Shown in pieces: positions 34,752 through 43,391 of a DNA stretch of 64,000 bases (positions are counted from its first letter, which is position 1; every line of letters starts with the position of its first letter). The stretch covers positions 248,001 through 312,000 of the forward strand of contig CBDCVQ010000016.1 of the NCBI GenBank assembly GCA_965223165.1, read 5' to 3'. This DNA is from JABDMH01 sp965223165 (lineage in GTDB: Bacteria; Bacteroidota; Bacteroidia; Chitinophagales; Saprospiraceae). Below the pieces are notes generated by a model that saw nothing but the letters and a program-made list of their open reading frames with translations, was not told the origin of the DNA and ran no database searches. A program made the translations under genes and the position numbers.

Positions 34752-37571
34752 TTAATTAATCGCTTTTTTAAAATCGTATACCAGACTCACGTAGGCAAGC
34801 CGGCCTATTCTCGGTCCTCCGTAGGTTTGAAATCTCTGGTTATTCAGGAGATTGGATGCACCAATCTTAAAGGTCGTGTGGATGTCCCGGACATTATAGT
34901 TGATCTGTGCATCAAGCAGCGAATACGATGGTATCCCTCCTGTAAACTGGGGGGAGCCCTCAAAGATGAAGCTATCGATCCACTTGTAATTGATGTTGAA
35001 ACCAAGCGGATTTCGTGAAAATCCTGAGAGGTTTCTTCCTGAAATGCTGATGTTGAACTTATGCTGCGGGGTGTTGAAGGCTGGTATGATTGGGTCATCC
35101 TCAAATTCCTTGTTCAGCTTATTCCATGAGTAGTTGCCAGACAGCGTGTAGTTGTCCGCGAAATAGTAGTTGAGTCCGATCGAGAACCCCTGCGTAGTGA
35201 CCTCATTGGTCGAATTGGCAGCGTAGCGAAAGATATCTACCCGTGTTGGAAAACCGGTGGTAGGATCAAATGCCGCATCAGCGCCAATGTTGAAGCCCAG
35301 GAAATCATTGTAGATCGAGTAATAGTAGCCCGCATCCACATACAATCTATTGAAAAGTGTGGTGCGATAACCGACCTCGAATGTTTTTACTTTCTCCGGT
35401 CGCACCGGATCGATATCAAACATTTGCAGGACATCGGGACCCGGATTTGCTAGATAATCCCTCAACGAGCTGATCGTGATCAGGTCCTCGACGCCGTTGA
35501 GGTTCCCTGACAGCGTCGCGCGCCCTACGTTGAGGAACAAATACTGGTCGGTCAGCGTAGGATTGCGTATTGCTGATGAAAATGAAGCCCGCAAAAAGTT
35601 GCCCGCTCTGGGCTTGTATACCAGTGACGCCGCCGGAGATATAAGTACATTGAAATTCTCATTCTTGTCGGCTCGCACGGTGGCTGACAGCCGCAGGCGG
35701 TTGTCCGAAAGACCCTTTTCAACACCTGTGTAGAGCCCAAACTCCCGATTGGTGATCTTGACCCCAGCAGTGTCGTAAAACACCGTTCCTTCTGACTTGG
35801 GACGGTACATGCGGTAGTTGGCGCCCACTACCCACTTGTCGACAAAGCTCGGCTTGAATGTATATTCTCCATGTGTATGATACAGCGCTGAACGATCAAA
35901 AAACAGGGTGCCGCCCTCTGTCCGTTTGCGGGTGCGAATGCTCTCGAACACCTCCTCAAATCGGGCTGTGCCAGGGACAAAGAATGCCTGCGATCGGCCG
36001 GGGTCAAAGGCATCGTTGGCGATTTGCTCGGCCGTCGTGTGCCAGTCGTGCAATCGTCCTTGGTTGTCGATCTCCCATTGGTCGGCCGCTTCTTCGTCAA
36101 AAAAGACACTGAGGCTACCATCCGGATTCACGGTAATCTCCAACTGGGGGTAACCGGATTCGTTGATCTGTGGTACCACCTCTGCCCTCCACCAGCTCTC
36201 GTAGTCTTGTGCCCAGGATCGGACCTGCTTTGCACTGTCAAGAAGCTTCAGGGCGGTGAAATACGGATCGTAGGAATCGCCTGCATCCTCGTGCGTGACA
36301 TAGGCTCGCCAGAAGAAGGTCTCCGGTTTTCTCACTTCAATCTTGTGCTGAAAAAACTGTATATTCTTGAGACTGAACCGGTTATCTCCCTGGTATACCG
36401 TTGTGCCGTTGGCATAGCTAGTTCCTATGATCAGTTCCGTTGACTGATCACGGGCAGCCGGATCGAGTCTGAAGTGAAAGGCCGCATTGGCCTTGAGATT
36501 GCGCGTGTCATAATCTACGAGGTCTCTCTCCTTATATCCTGTGCGATACCAGGTGCCCAGCCCAGGATAGGTCCATGGTTCGAAAGTGGAGAAGTCATTG
36601 GCTGGTGAATACTCGTCTCCGTAGATATTGACCGCGTCATAGCGGCCGGGATTATCTGCTGATACTCGACTCCCATCGATGGGATCAAAATTGTTGGCCT
36701 CCCAGTCATCTGCTCGGAGGTACGAAAGGTTAAATTTGTAGGCAAACCAGTCCAGATCCTCTTTGTTGCTGACCGCGTCCCCCCATCGCACTGCTGTCTC
36801 AATGAGATTGCGCTCGCCTGCCTTCACCATCGCAGACAGACCACGTTGGAAAAAGGGATTTTTGGTCTGCATACTGATGACTCCGTTAAAGGCATTAGGT
36901 CCGTAGAATGCCGAACTTGCCCCCACAACCAGGTCGACTTTGAGGACGTCTAGCTCTGAGGATCCCAGAAAATTACCCAGCGAAAAATTGAGCCCTGGCG
37001 ACTGATTGTCCACCCCATCGATGATCTGCAGCGATCGCACCGGACTCGTGCTGTTAAACCCACGGGTGTTGACAACCTTGAAACCCAGGCTGGCAGCTGT
37101 CAAATCCACGCCTTTCAAGGAACCTAGCCCGTCGTAGAAATTGTCTGAGGGTGTTTCCTTGATCGCCAGGACGTCCAACGATTCTACCGTCAGTGGTGCC
37201 GCCTTTTGCTTGTCAGAGATGCGTTGCCCCTTGACTTCGGTCACCGTGAGGGTGACGCCTTCGCTACCGGAGAGGGTGATCTGCAAGGGCTCCGCCGCAT
37301 CGGTCACTTCGACGTCGAGGTCAGTGTACCCGATGTAGGAGACCACCAGTGTCATTGGCAGCCCGTCGACTTTCAGTTCAAAGGAACCATCAAAGTCGGT
37401 GATTGTACCACGGCTACTACCCTTTATCAACAGATTTGCTCCGATCAGGGGATCTCCGGTGGCCTCGTCGAGCACCGTGCCCTTAATCCGGGACTGACCG
37501 ACTAGAGACGCAAAGCTGACGCATAGCAGTAGACACTGGATGGTTATTCGCGCGAAGCACTTCCTTTGCAT
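34752..37571 (-). CDS. TonB-dependent outer-membrane receptor
   Basis: Active transporter of 939 residues. Signal peptide 1-25, carboxypeptidase-regulatory (CNA-B-like) domain about 28-110 (GTVLDEATGDPLIGANLLIKG; GTITDFDGSFEL), plug domain about 125-250 (FNSTSPVRSLQIIDGVDNQS), and a 22-strand barrel ending in FKKAIN after YGGPRIGRLAYVSLVY. It lacks a SusD partner next to it, so it is not a classical SusCD pair. First gene of the operon with the exported hydrolase-like protein. Ligand unknown. Confidence 0.92.
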   Translation of the reverse strand: MQRKCFARITIQCLLLCVSFASLVGQSRIKGTVLDEATGDPLIGANLLIKGSSRGTITDFDGSFELKVDGLPMTLVVSYIGYTDLDVEVTDAAEPLQITLSGSEGVTLTVTEVKGQRISDKQKAAPLTVESLDVLAIKETPSDNFYDGLGSLKGVDLTAASLGFKVVNTRGFNSTSPVRSLQIIDGVDNQSPGLNFSLGNFLGSSELDVLKVDLVVGASSAFYGPNAFNGVISMQTKNPFFQRGLSAMVKAGERNLIETAVRWGDAVSNKEDLDWFAYKFNLSYLRADDWEANNFDPIDGSRVSADNPGRYDAVNIYGDEYSPANDFSTFEPWTYPGLGTWYRTGYKERDLVDYDTRNLKANAAFHFRLDPAARDQSTELIIGTSYANGTTVYQGDNRFSLKNIQFFQHKIEVRKPETFFWRAYVTHEDAGDSYDPYFTALKLLDSAKQVRSWAQDYESWWRAEVVPQINESGYPQLEITVNPDGSLSVFFDEEAADQWEIDNQGRLHDWHTTAEQIANDAFDPGRSQAFFVPGTARFEEVFESIRTRKRTEGGTLFFDRSALYHTHGEYTFKPSFVDKWVVGANYRMYRPKSEGTVFYDTAGVKITNREFGLYTGVEKGLSDNRLRLSATVRADKNENFNVLISPAASLVYKPRAGNFLRASFSSAIRNPTLTDQYLFLNVGRATLSGNLNGVEDLITISSLRDYLANPGPDVLQMFDIDPVRPEKVKTFEVGYRTTLFNRLYVDAGYYYSIYNDFLGFNIGADAAFDPTTGFPTRVDIFRYAANSTNEVTTQGFSIGLNYYFADNYTLSGNYSWNKLNKEFEDDPIIPAFNTPQHKFNISISGRNLSGFSRNPLGFNINYKWIDSFIFEGSPQFTGGIPSYSLLDAQINYNVRDIHTTFKIGASNLLNNQRFQTYGGPRIGRLAYVSLVYDFKKAIN

Positions 37572-37763
37572 AGATGGATAATCAGGTCGTTAATTCTGCA
37601 GTCGTAGGAGTACTAAATGTACGAAGGGTCTTGAGTCAAGATAAGCAAATACTCAAAATATCGGGTATGTACGACAGATTTTGCGCTATGATCATTCACT
37701 TGATTTACAGGGCTTTCTTACAAATACTTCAATGAGATGCCTACATATTATCTGAAGTGGGAG

Positions 37764-37771
37764 TACCTTTG
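37764..37771 (+). promoter_or_regulatory. Candidate -7 box for mqnE
   Basis: TACCTTTG is an exact TAnnTTTG match 32 bases before the mqnE start. No clear -33 TTG is visible at the right distance. An ATG at 37781 opens only an eight-codon frame and is not the start. Confidence 0.4.
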
Positions 37772-37803
37772 ACTTATACTATGAAAGAGACAAAAACAAT
37801 AGG

Positions 37804-38988
37804 ATGATCAGCCAGCTCACAAAGAACCAGCGACTTTCCTCTATTCAGAAAGAGGTAGTGGAGAAAGTCAGTCGGGGTAGACGTATTACGGAGGAGGAAT
37901 GTCTGCATCTCTTCGAACAAGCACCACTGTCATTTCTGGGTATCCTGGCTAATCACATCCGGGAAGGGCGGCATGGACACCATACTTATTTCAATCGCAA
38001 TTTTCATGTGGAGCCCACCAATGTCTGCATATATAGCTGCTCCTTTTGTTCATATTCCAGGTTGATCAAGAAGCGCGACGAGGGATGGGAGTACACCCTG
38101 GAGGACATCATGAAGATTATCCGCTCCTATGACAAAGAAGCGGTGACAGAGGTACACATTGTCGGTGGAGTGCTACCACAGTATGATATGGATTTCTACG
38201 AGCGACTTTTCCGCTTGATCAAGTCACACCGACCAGAGCTACACATCAAGGCGCTCACCCCGGTGGAGTATCACTATATTTTTAAGAAGGCGCGGATATC
38301 CTATGAGGAGGGGATGGAGCGGATGATGAAAGCCGGGTTGGACTCGATGCCGGGGGGTGGCGCGGAGATTTTCCATCCCGAGGTACGTGAGCAGATTGCC
38401 GGAGACAAGTGTACGGGAGAGCAGTGGTTAGAGATCCATCGCATCTGGCACCAGCTGGGTGGTCGATCCAACGCAACCATGCTGTACGGCCACGTAGAGT
38501 CCTATGAGCACCGCATCGATCACCTGCAGAAGTTAAGGAGCTTGCAAGATGAGACGGGCGGGTTTCAGACGTTTATCCCCCTTAAGTTTCGCAATAAGGA
38601 CAACGAAATGTCGCACATAGCGGAAAGCACCACGCTGGAAGACCTGAGAAACTACGCGGTGTCTCGCATCTACTTGGACAACTTTGATCATGTGAAAGCT
38701 TACTGGCCGATGATCGGACGGTCGACGGCACAGTTGGCACTTGCATTTGGGGTCGATGATATCGATGGCACGATCGACGATACGACAAAGATATATACGA
38801 TGGCCGGCTCTGAAGAGCAGCATCCCGCGATGTCCACACGAGAGTTGGTCCAGTTGATCAAGCAAGCCAATAGGCATCCGATCGAGAGAGACACCCTTTA
38901 CGAGGAAGTGCAGGACTACGAGGAAGTGTCTTTTGAGGGTTCGGATGATTTTCGAGGCTATCTCTCTTTGCCCGTGATCAACAATTGA
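37804..38988 (+). CDS. mqnE: Aminofutalosine synthase
   Basis: Radical SAM enzyme of the futalosine route to menaquinone. The iron-sulfur CxxxCxxC is Cys75, Cys79, Cys82 in PTNVCIYSCSFCSYS. DSMPGGGAEIF and YGHVESYEHRIDHLQKLR followed by GFQTFIPLKFRN favour MqnE over the related cyclase MqnC, which usually has IPW at that place. 394 residues, complete. mqnA follows after 73 bases, which supports the pathway assignment; other pathway genes are not in this window. Confidence 0.9.
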   Translation: MISQLTKNQRLSSIQKEVVEKVSRGRRITEEECLHLFEQAPLSFLGILANHIREGRHGHHTYFNRNFHVEPTNVCIYSCSFCSYSRLIKKRDEGWEYTLEDIMKIIRSYDKEAVTEVHIVGGVLPQYDMDFYERLFRLIKSHRPELHIKALTPVEYHYIFKKARISYEEGMERMMKAGLDSMPGGGAEIFHPEVREQIAGDKCTGEQWLEIHRIWHQLGGRSNATMLYGHVESYEHRIDHLQKLRSLQDETGGFQTFIPLKFRNKDNEMSHIAESTTLEDLRNYAVSRIYLDNFDHVKAYWPMIGRSTAQLALAFGVDDIDGTIDDTTKIYTMAGSEEQHPAMSTRELVQLIKQANRHPIERDTLYEEVQDYEEVSFEGSDDFRGYLSLPVINN

Positions 38989-39061
38989 TTTTTTATCCTT
39001 TCTTTAGGACCCTTTTTAGTGTGACCAAACCTTTCGCGTTCAATCGCGTTCACTTTATCGT

Positions 39062-39829
39062 ATGCAAAGACCAATACGAATTTCTGCGGTGTCCTACCTC
39101 AACACGCAACCCCTTCTGGCAGGCCTGGAGCATCATGAGACGGCTATGCAATTTGTGCTGTTTACAGAGACCCCTGCCCAGTGTGCCGAGCGGTTGATGG
39201 CTGGGGAGGCGGACCTTGGCCTCGTTCCTGTCGCTGCAATGGAGCGCCTCCCAGGTTACCGGCCAATAACCAATTATGGCATAGCGGCCGAGGGGGCCGT
39301 CACCAGCGTTCTGTTGGTTAGTGAGGTGCCACCGGCTGAGCTGGAGTCCGTCTATCTGGATTACCAATCGCAGACCTCCAACACGCTGATGCAGATCCTA
39401 CTGTCGGAGTATTTTCAAAGGGAGGTGATCTTCTTGCCTTCGGCTGACGGGTATGAGGATCGGATTTCGGGTACGACCGGGGGACTCCTGATCGGCGATC
39501 GAGCACTGGAGGTGCTGGGTAAGTTTGACTTTCAGATCGATCTGGCACAGACCTGGTACGACTATCAGGGACTTCCATTCGTTTTTGCCCGGTGGGTAGG
39601 CAACGACCGCATTGACAGCGAGGTGACCGCCGAGCTCGAAGCCGCCTTTGAGGAAGGCCTACAGCAGATCCCGACCATCGTGGAGGAATATGGGGCGAAG
39701 TATCCGCAGGTGAACCTCAGCGACTATTTGCGTCTCAGAATACAGTATAAGCTCACCGATCGACACTTGCGAGGATTGGATGTTTTTCAAGAAAAGCGAA
39801 GGAAGTTGGCCTCGCTCACCATTAGCTAA
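39062..39829 (+). CDS. mqnA: Chorismate dehydratase
   Basis: Converts chorismate to 3-enolpyruvylbenzoate, the first futalosine-pathway step. The periplasmic-binding-protein-like fold opens with the family hallmark ISAVSYLNTQPL; MAGEADLGLVPVAAME and GLLIGDRALE follow. At 255 residues it is of normal length. MqnD is similar in fold, but the SYLNTxPL start and the link to mqnE favour MqnA. It ends 7 bases before the AAA+ gene. Confidence 0.9.
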   Translation: MQRPIRISAVSYLNTQPLLAGLEHHETAMQFVLFTETPAQCAERLMAGEADLGLVPVAAMERLPGYRPITNYGIAAEGAVTSVLLVSEVPPAELESVYLDYQSQTSNTLMQILLSEYFQREVIFLPSADGYEDRISGTTGGLLIGDRALEVLGKFDFQIDLAQTWYDYQGLPFVFARWVGNDRIDSEVTAELEAAFEEGLQQIPTIVEEYGAKYPQVNLSDYLRLRIQYKLTDRHLRGLDVFQEKRRKLASLTIS

Positions 39830-39836
39830 GGCAATC

Positions 39837-41291
39837 ATGGAGCAGATAACCACATTGGGGCAGTTGAAGGCCTCGGGATACGTAAGTAGATCGATCAAGG
39901 AGGAGCTGAGGTCCAATCTGATCGAGAAGATCAAAAAGGGGGAGCGGATCTTTCCAGGGATCATCGGATTTGATCAGACCGTGCTACCAGATATCGAACG
40001 TGCGATATTGTCTAGCCACAATATTTTACTGCTAGGCCTGCGTGGCCAAGCGAAGACACGCATCGCCCGGTTACTGGTCAACTTGCTCGACCCGATGATT
40101 CCGATCGTACGCGGCAGCGAGCTCAATGACGATCCCCTGCGACCGCTGTCAAAGTATGCCCTGGACAAGATCGCCCAAGAAGGTGACGAGACGGAGATTG
40201 ACTGGATGGCAAGAGAACAGCGGTACGTCGAGAAGCTCGCCACCCCCGACGTCAGCGTGGCCGATCTGATCGGTGATGTAGATCCGATCAAAGCCGCGAC
40301 CCTCAAGCTGCCATACTCTGACGAGAGAGTGATTCACTACGGCCTGATCCCCAGAGCCCACCGGTCAATCTTCGTGATGAACGAACTACCGGACCTGCAG
40401 GCTCGAATCCAAGTGTCCCTCTTCAACATCCTGCAAGAAGGCGATATCCAGATTCGAGGATTCAAGCTTCGGCTGCCGCTGGATATTCAGTTCATCTTCA
40501 CCGCCAATCCGGAGGACTACACGAATCGAGGTAGCATCATTACTCCGCTGAAAGACCGGATCGAAAGCCAAATTTTGACTCATTACCCGGTGACTCTAGA
40601 TGAAGCACGGGCCATCACCCGTCAAGAGGCTCGGATCAGCAACGGTCAATCGCACGTACGTGTGCCTGACCTCATAGCCACCCTGGTAGAGCGGATATCA
40701 TTTGCGGCTCGGAGCTCAGAGTTGGTGGATGAGAAGAGTGGGGTATCGGCTCGACTCAGTATATCCAGCCTCGAAAACCTGGTCAGTGGAGCGGAAAGAC
40801 GATCCCTGATCAACCGCGAGTCAGATTCTACGGTGCGGATCAGTGATTTCTGGGGTGTGATTCCGTCCATCACCGGCAAGGTAGAGCTGGTCTACGAAGG
40901 GGAGCAAGAAGGACCCTATGCTGTGGCGCTGAAGTTGATCGGCGAGGCTATCAGAGAGGAGTTTCTCACCGCATTTCCTCACCCGGACAAGCACTTCAAG
41001 GAGACGGAGGTGGACATCTTTGAGGACATTCGAAATTGGTTTGGGACGGGCAACACGATTGAACTTTTGCATGCGGAACCAGAGTCTTCGTATCGAGATA
41101 AACTGTCCCGGGTGCCGGGGCTTTCTGCCTTAGCCAGACGACTGAAGGTGGATCAGCCGGACGCCTGGGTAGCTCAAGAACTGATCTTGCATGCCATGTC
41201 AGAGTTTAATGTACTCACCAAGGAACTGGTGGACTCCAAGCTGACCTTTCGCGATATGCTTGCGGACATGCTGGATGACTTGGACAATTAG
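39837..41291 (+). CDS. MoxR/magnesium-chelatase-type AAA+ ATPase
   Basis: 484 residues from the ATG at 39837. Walker A GLRGQAKT at 67-74, Walker B/ELP segment IFVMNELPDLQARIQ, sensor-like FIFTANPEDYTNRG, and arginine-finger region PLKDRIESQI. Such ATPases normally work with a VWA-domain partner encoded next door; none follows here, where an intergenic stretch and an IS5-family element come instead. It is 7 bases downstream of mqnA and probably in the same transcript, though no functional link to menaquinone is known to me. Confidence 0.85.
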   Translation: MEQITTLGQLKASGYVSRSIKEELRSNLIEKIKKGERIFPGIIGFDQTVLPDIERAILSSHNILLLGLRGQAKTRIARLLVNLLDPMIPIVRGSELNDDPLRPLSKYALDKIAQEGDETEIDWMAREQRYVEKLATPDVSVADLIGDVDPIKAATLKLPYSDERVIHYGLIPRAHRSIFVMNELPDLQARIQVSLFNILQEGDIQIRGFKLRLPLDIQFIFTANPEDYTNRGSIITPLKDRIESQILTHYPVTLDEARAITRQEARISNGQSHVRVPDLIATLVERISFAARSSELVDEKSGVSARLSISSLENLVSGAERRSLINRESDSTVRISDFWGVIPSITGKVELVYEGEQEGPYAVALKLIGEAIREEFLTAFPHPDKHFKETEVDIFEDIRNWFGTGNTIELLHAEPESSYRDKLSRVPGLSALARRLKVDQPDAWVAQELILHAMSEFNVLTKELVDSKLTFRDMLADMLDDLDN

Positions 41292-41578
41292 TGTTTCGTC
41301 TGATAAAATAACGGCACCCTGGCTGTCTCTCCTGCACCTGCTATTCATCATCCAAGCTTCGATCAGGCTCATGATAGCACGCAGTCTGGTCTGGCGCATA
41401 TTATCAAAGGGAACCTCCAATAACCTACTTTTTGGAGATAAAGATCGCTTCCGATGACATATTTCCGAGTTCAGGATAAATATCCGCACATGATCAACAT
41501 GAGCGGGTGTAGATATCATTCAAATTCTAGGATTTTTCATCCGACTATCGGTCGGATTTGGTCGTATTTTGCTTGTTT
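41292..41578. other. Non-coding stretch between AAA+ gene and IS element
   Basis: No supported gene. ATCCGAC/GTCGGAT at 41539-41557 is a 7-bp stem with a 5-base loop followed by a T-rich run, a plausible terminator for the mqn-AAA+ transcript. I see no remnant of a VWA gene here. Confidence 0.4.
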
Positions 41579-42675
41579 GAGCCCTTCAGGACCTGATTTT
41601 CTAGTGAGCCATAGCCTTCAGATATGTTGCTCTGCGCATGTTGTAGCAAATATTCATCAAGGTAATGGCAGCCGTATTTCGAACTATCCCGACCTGACTA
41701 ACTATTACACGACCCAGCTGCTGATGTATGTCCCCGAAGACGTGTTCTACTCTCGATCGTACTTTTGACTTCCTCGTATTTACTGCTTTTTCATTCTCGT
41801 TGAGTGGTTTATTTCGGTAGCCCTTTCGGTGTATTCTACTTACTACATCCCTTCGTTTTAAATCATCTTCTATTTCTTTGCTCCTATAGGCAGAATCCCC
41901 ATATAGCTCATGGTGACTATCTGTTTGTTCCAATAGATCCTCCAGCACCTGAGAATCATGGACGCTCGCCGGCGTAACCTCAAAATTAGTAATCAACTTA
42001 CTGCCTTTGTCCACCTTTATGTGGTTCTTATAACCATATCGACTTTGCTTATTCTTCTTGGTCCAATCTGCATCCGTATCTTTTTGACGTGACTTGTTCA
42101 TAGACCAATCTGTTGGCTTTTTACCCTTTTTGATCTCATCATTCTCTTTGCGGCTATTTCGCTGTACCGGCGCATCTACGATACTGGCATCCACTATTGA
42201 TCCATTATTCACAATCAATCCCTGATCCCTAAGCTGAGATGTCAATAAAACGAATAGCTCATCGATTATCCCTCCTCGAGCTAACGATTCGTTAAAATCC
42301 CAAAATGTATTCGCATCTGGTACCCTGTCCCCCAAACTAAGTCCCAAAAATCGTTGAAAGCTCAATCTATCCTTAATATGATACTCCAGCTTCTCAAAGG
42401 AAAGACCATACGTTGATCGCAAAATCAAGCCCTTCAACATCATTATCTTGTCAAACGAAGGTCGACCTCCCTTACTTGGATCTGCCTTCTTAAAGACTCG
42501 CTCAACCAAATCCCGGTAATCCTCAAAATCTATGTGCTTACTCAATTTCTCCAACGGGTCTCCCATCTTTGACAGTTCCATTAACCGAAATTCCTCATCA
42601 TATAGCGTAGATGCCATCTTGCCTCGATTTGTTTACAACAAATTACGATTTTTTCTATAGGTTTCCGGAGCTACC
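41579..42675 (-). mobile_element. IS5-family insertion sequence, ends approximate
   Basis: One complete transposase gene with short flanks. Possible imperfect ends are GAGCCCTTCAGGACCT at 41579-41594 and, reading inward on the other strand from 42675, GGTAGCTCCGGAAACCT; they share AGC, C, GGA and CCT only with gaps. No target duplication is visible (GTTT versus CCAA), so the limits are tentative. A span near 1.1 kb suits the family. Single copy in the window. Confidence 0.55.
41601..42617 (-). CDS. IS5-family transposase
   Basis: 338-residue DDE transposase. N-terminal IS5 region with GRPSFDKIMMLKGLILR and LSFQRFLGLSLGDRVPDANTFW (in part), first catalytic Asp in IVDASIVDAP, second in ELYGDSAYRS, and Glu in VRSRVEHVFGDIH with the spaced Arg. 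All three acidic residues and the full length are present, so it may be active. Codon use is more AT-rich than the neighbours, as expected for a recent arrival. Confidence 0.92.
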   Translation of the reverse strand: MASTLYDEEFRLMELSKMGDPLEKLSKHIDFEDYRDLVERVFKKADPSKGGRPSFDKIMMLKGLILRSTYGLSFEKLEYHIKDRLSFQRFLGLSLGDRVPDANTFWDFNESLARGGIIDELFVLLTSQLRDQGLIVNNGSIVDASIVDAPVQRNSRKENDEIKKGKKPTDWSMNKSRQKDTDADWTKKNKQSRYGYKNHIKVDKGSKLITNFEVTPASVHDSQVLEDLLEQTDSHHELYGDSAYRSKEIEDDLKRRDVVSRIHRKGYRNKPLNENEKAVNTRKSKVRSRVEHVFGDIHQQLGRVIVSQVGIVRNTAAITLMNICYNMRRATYLKAMAH

Positions 42676-43391
42676 CCAAAACGAAAAAACACTGGTAGCG
42701 GGAGAGAGAGGCCTTCATGTGAGGCAGTAGACGTGTGGCTGCCTCTTGACCAAAGTCATACTGAGGGAAGCAAGCGTGGAAGGTGCTGGGGCGAGGAATG
42801 TAAAGAGGCACACTGCCACAGCCGTTAGGGCCGGGCAAATGTCCGTTTAATCTTAGAGTTTAAACCAAGATTCTCCTGCAGAGACAGTTTGTCAAATTGC
42901 TCTACAATGAATGCCTGTACTACGTTTCGCTGCTCTTTCTCAGTGCCGCCTCGGGGCTGCTCTGCGAATTGGCCTTTGCTGGACATCGGATTAAAATTTG
43001 TTATAAGGTATATGAGTAACGATTCAAAGAGGTTAGATGTTTCCAACAAATCGGGCCAATTAACGAATTTTAACAAAAAAGGAGGAACGTTTTTGACTGG
43101 AAGTCAATTTTACTTATACTTGGCGCTGGAACGATCTTTGGTACGGCTGGACAAAAAGCAAATAATCGCTTCCGTTTTCAGATTGTTTTGGTGAGAACGA
43201 AAGTAAGTCGTATCTTTCGACGAATAATTTTAGGCAACTGTTTTCATAGTTTATTAATTTTTTAGGGTGTATTGAGCGTTTGATGAAAGTCAAACGCTCT
43301 TTCCTTTTTAGGCGGGTTGCTATGGGGATAGCAGCGGTACGGTCGGGTACCATCATCGACTTTCCCACACAACGTCAAGTACGGTTCGAGC
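42676..43391. other. Gene-poor zone right of the IS element
   Basis: About 700 bases with only weak small frames: 42825-42986 minus (53 codons, MSSKGQFAEQ start) and 43012-43194 plus (60 codons, MSNDSKRLD start). Neither shows a recognisable domain. Composition shifts to AT-rich. Three tandem hairpins occupy 43274-43351. It may hold remnants of a gene lost when the IS arrived. Confidence 0.35.
43274..43309 (+). terminator. Strong hairpin terminator
   Basis: GAGCGTTTGA (43274-43283) and TCAAACGCTC (43290-43299) form a perfect 10-bp stem with a 6-base loop, followed on the plus strand by TTTCCTTTTTAG. Two further perfect hairpins follow at 43318-43333 (TGCTAT/ATAGCA) and 43336-43351 (GGTAC/GTACC). 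Upstream on the plus strand only the 60-codon weak frame could use it; the convergent minus-strand surface-protein gene ends 80 bases away. Confidence 0.6.

Noticed and set aside
37804..38988. Annotation as MqnC instead of MqnE
   Set aside because: FQTFIPLKFRN and the YGHVESYEHR segment fit MqnE better; MqnC normally shows an IPW variant.
41579..42675. The IS5 element as the autonomous parent of the foldback elements
   Set aside because: Its tentative ends do not match TAGAGTTTCGCATTA and no CTAG duplication flanks it; only a 16-base internal similarity remains, reported separately as weak.
42825..43194. Two small frames (83 codons minus, 101 codons plus) right of the IS
   Set aside because: They overlap each other, have no recognisable motif and only shorter internal starts are plausible; kept as a described zone, not as genes.
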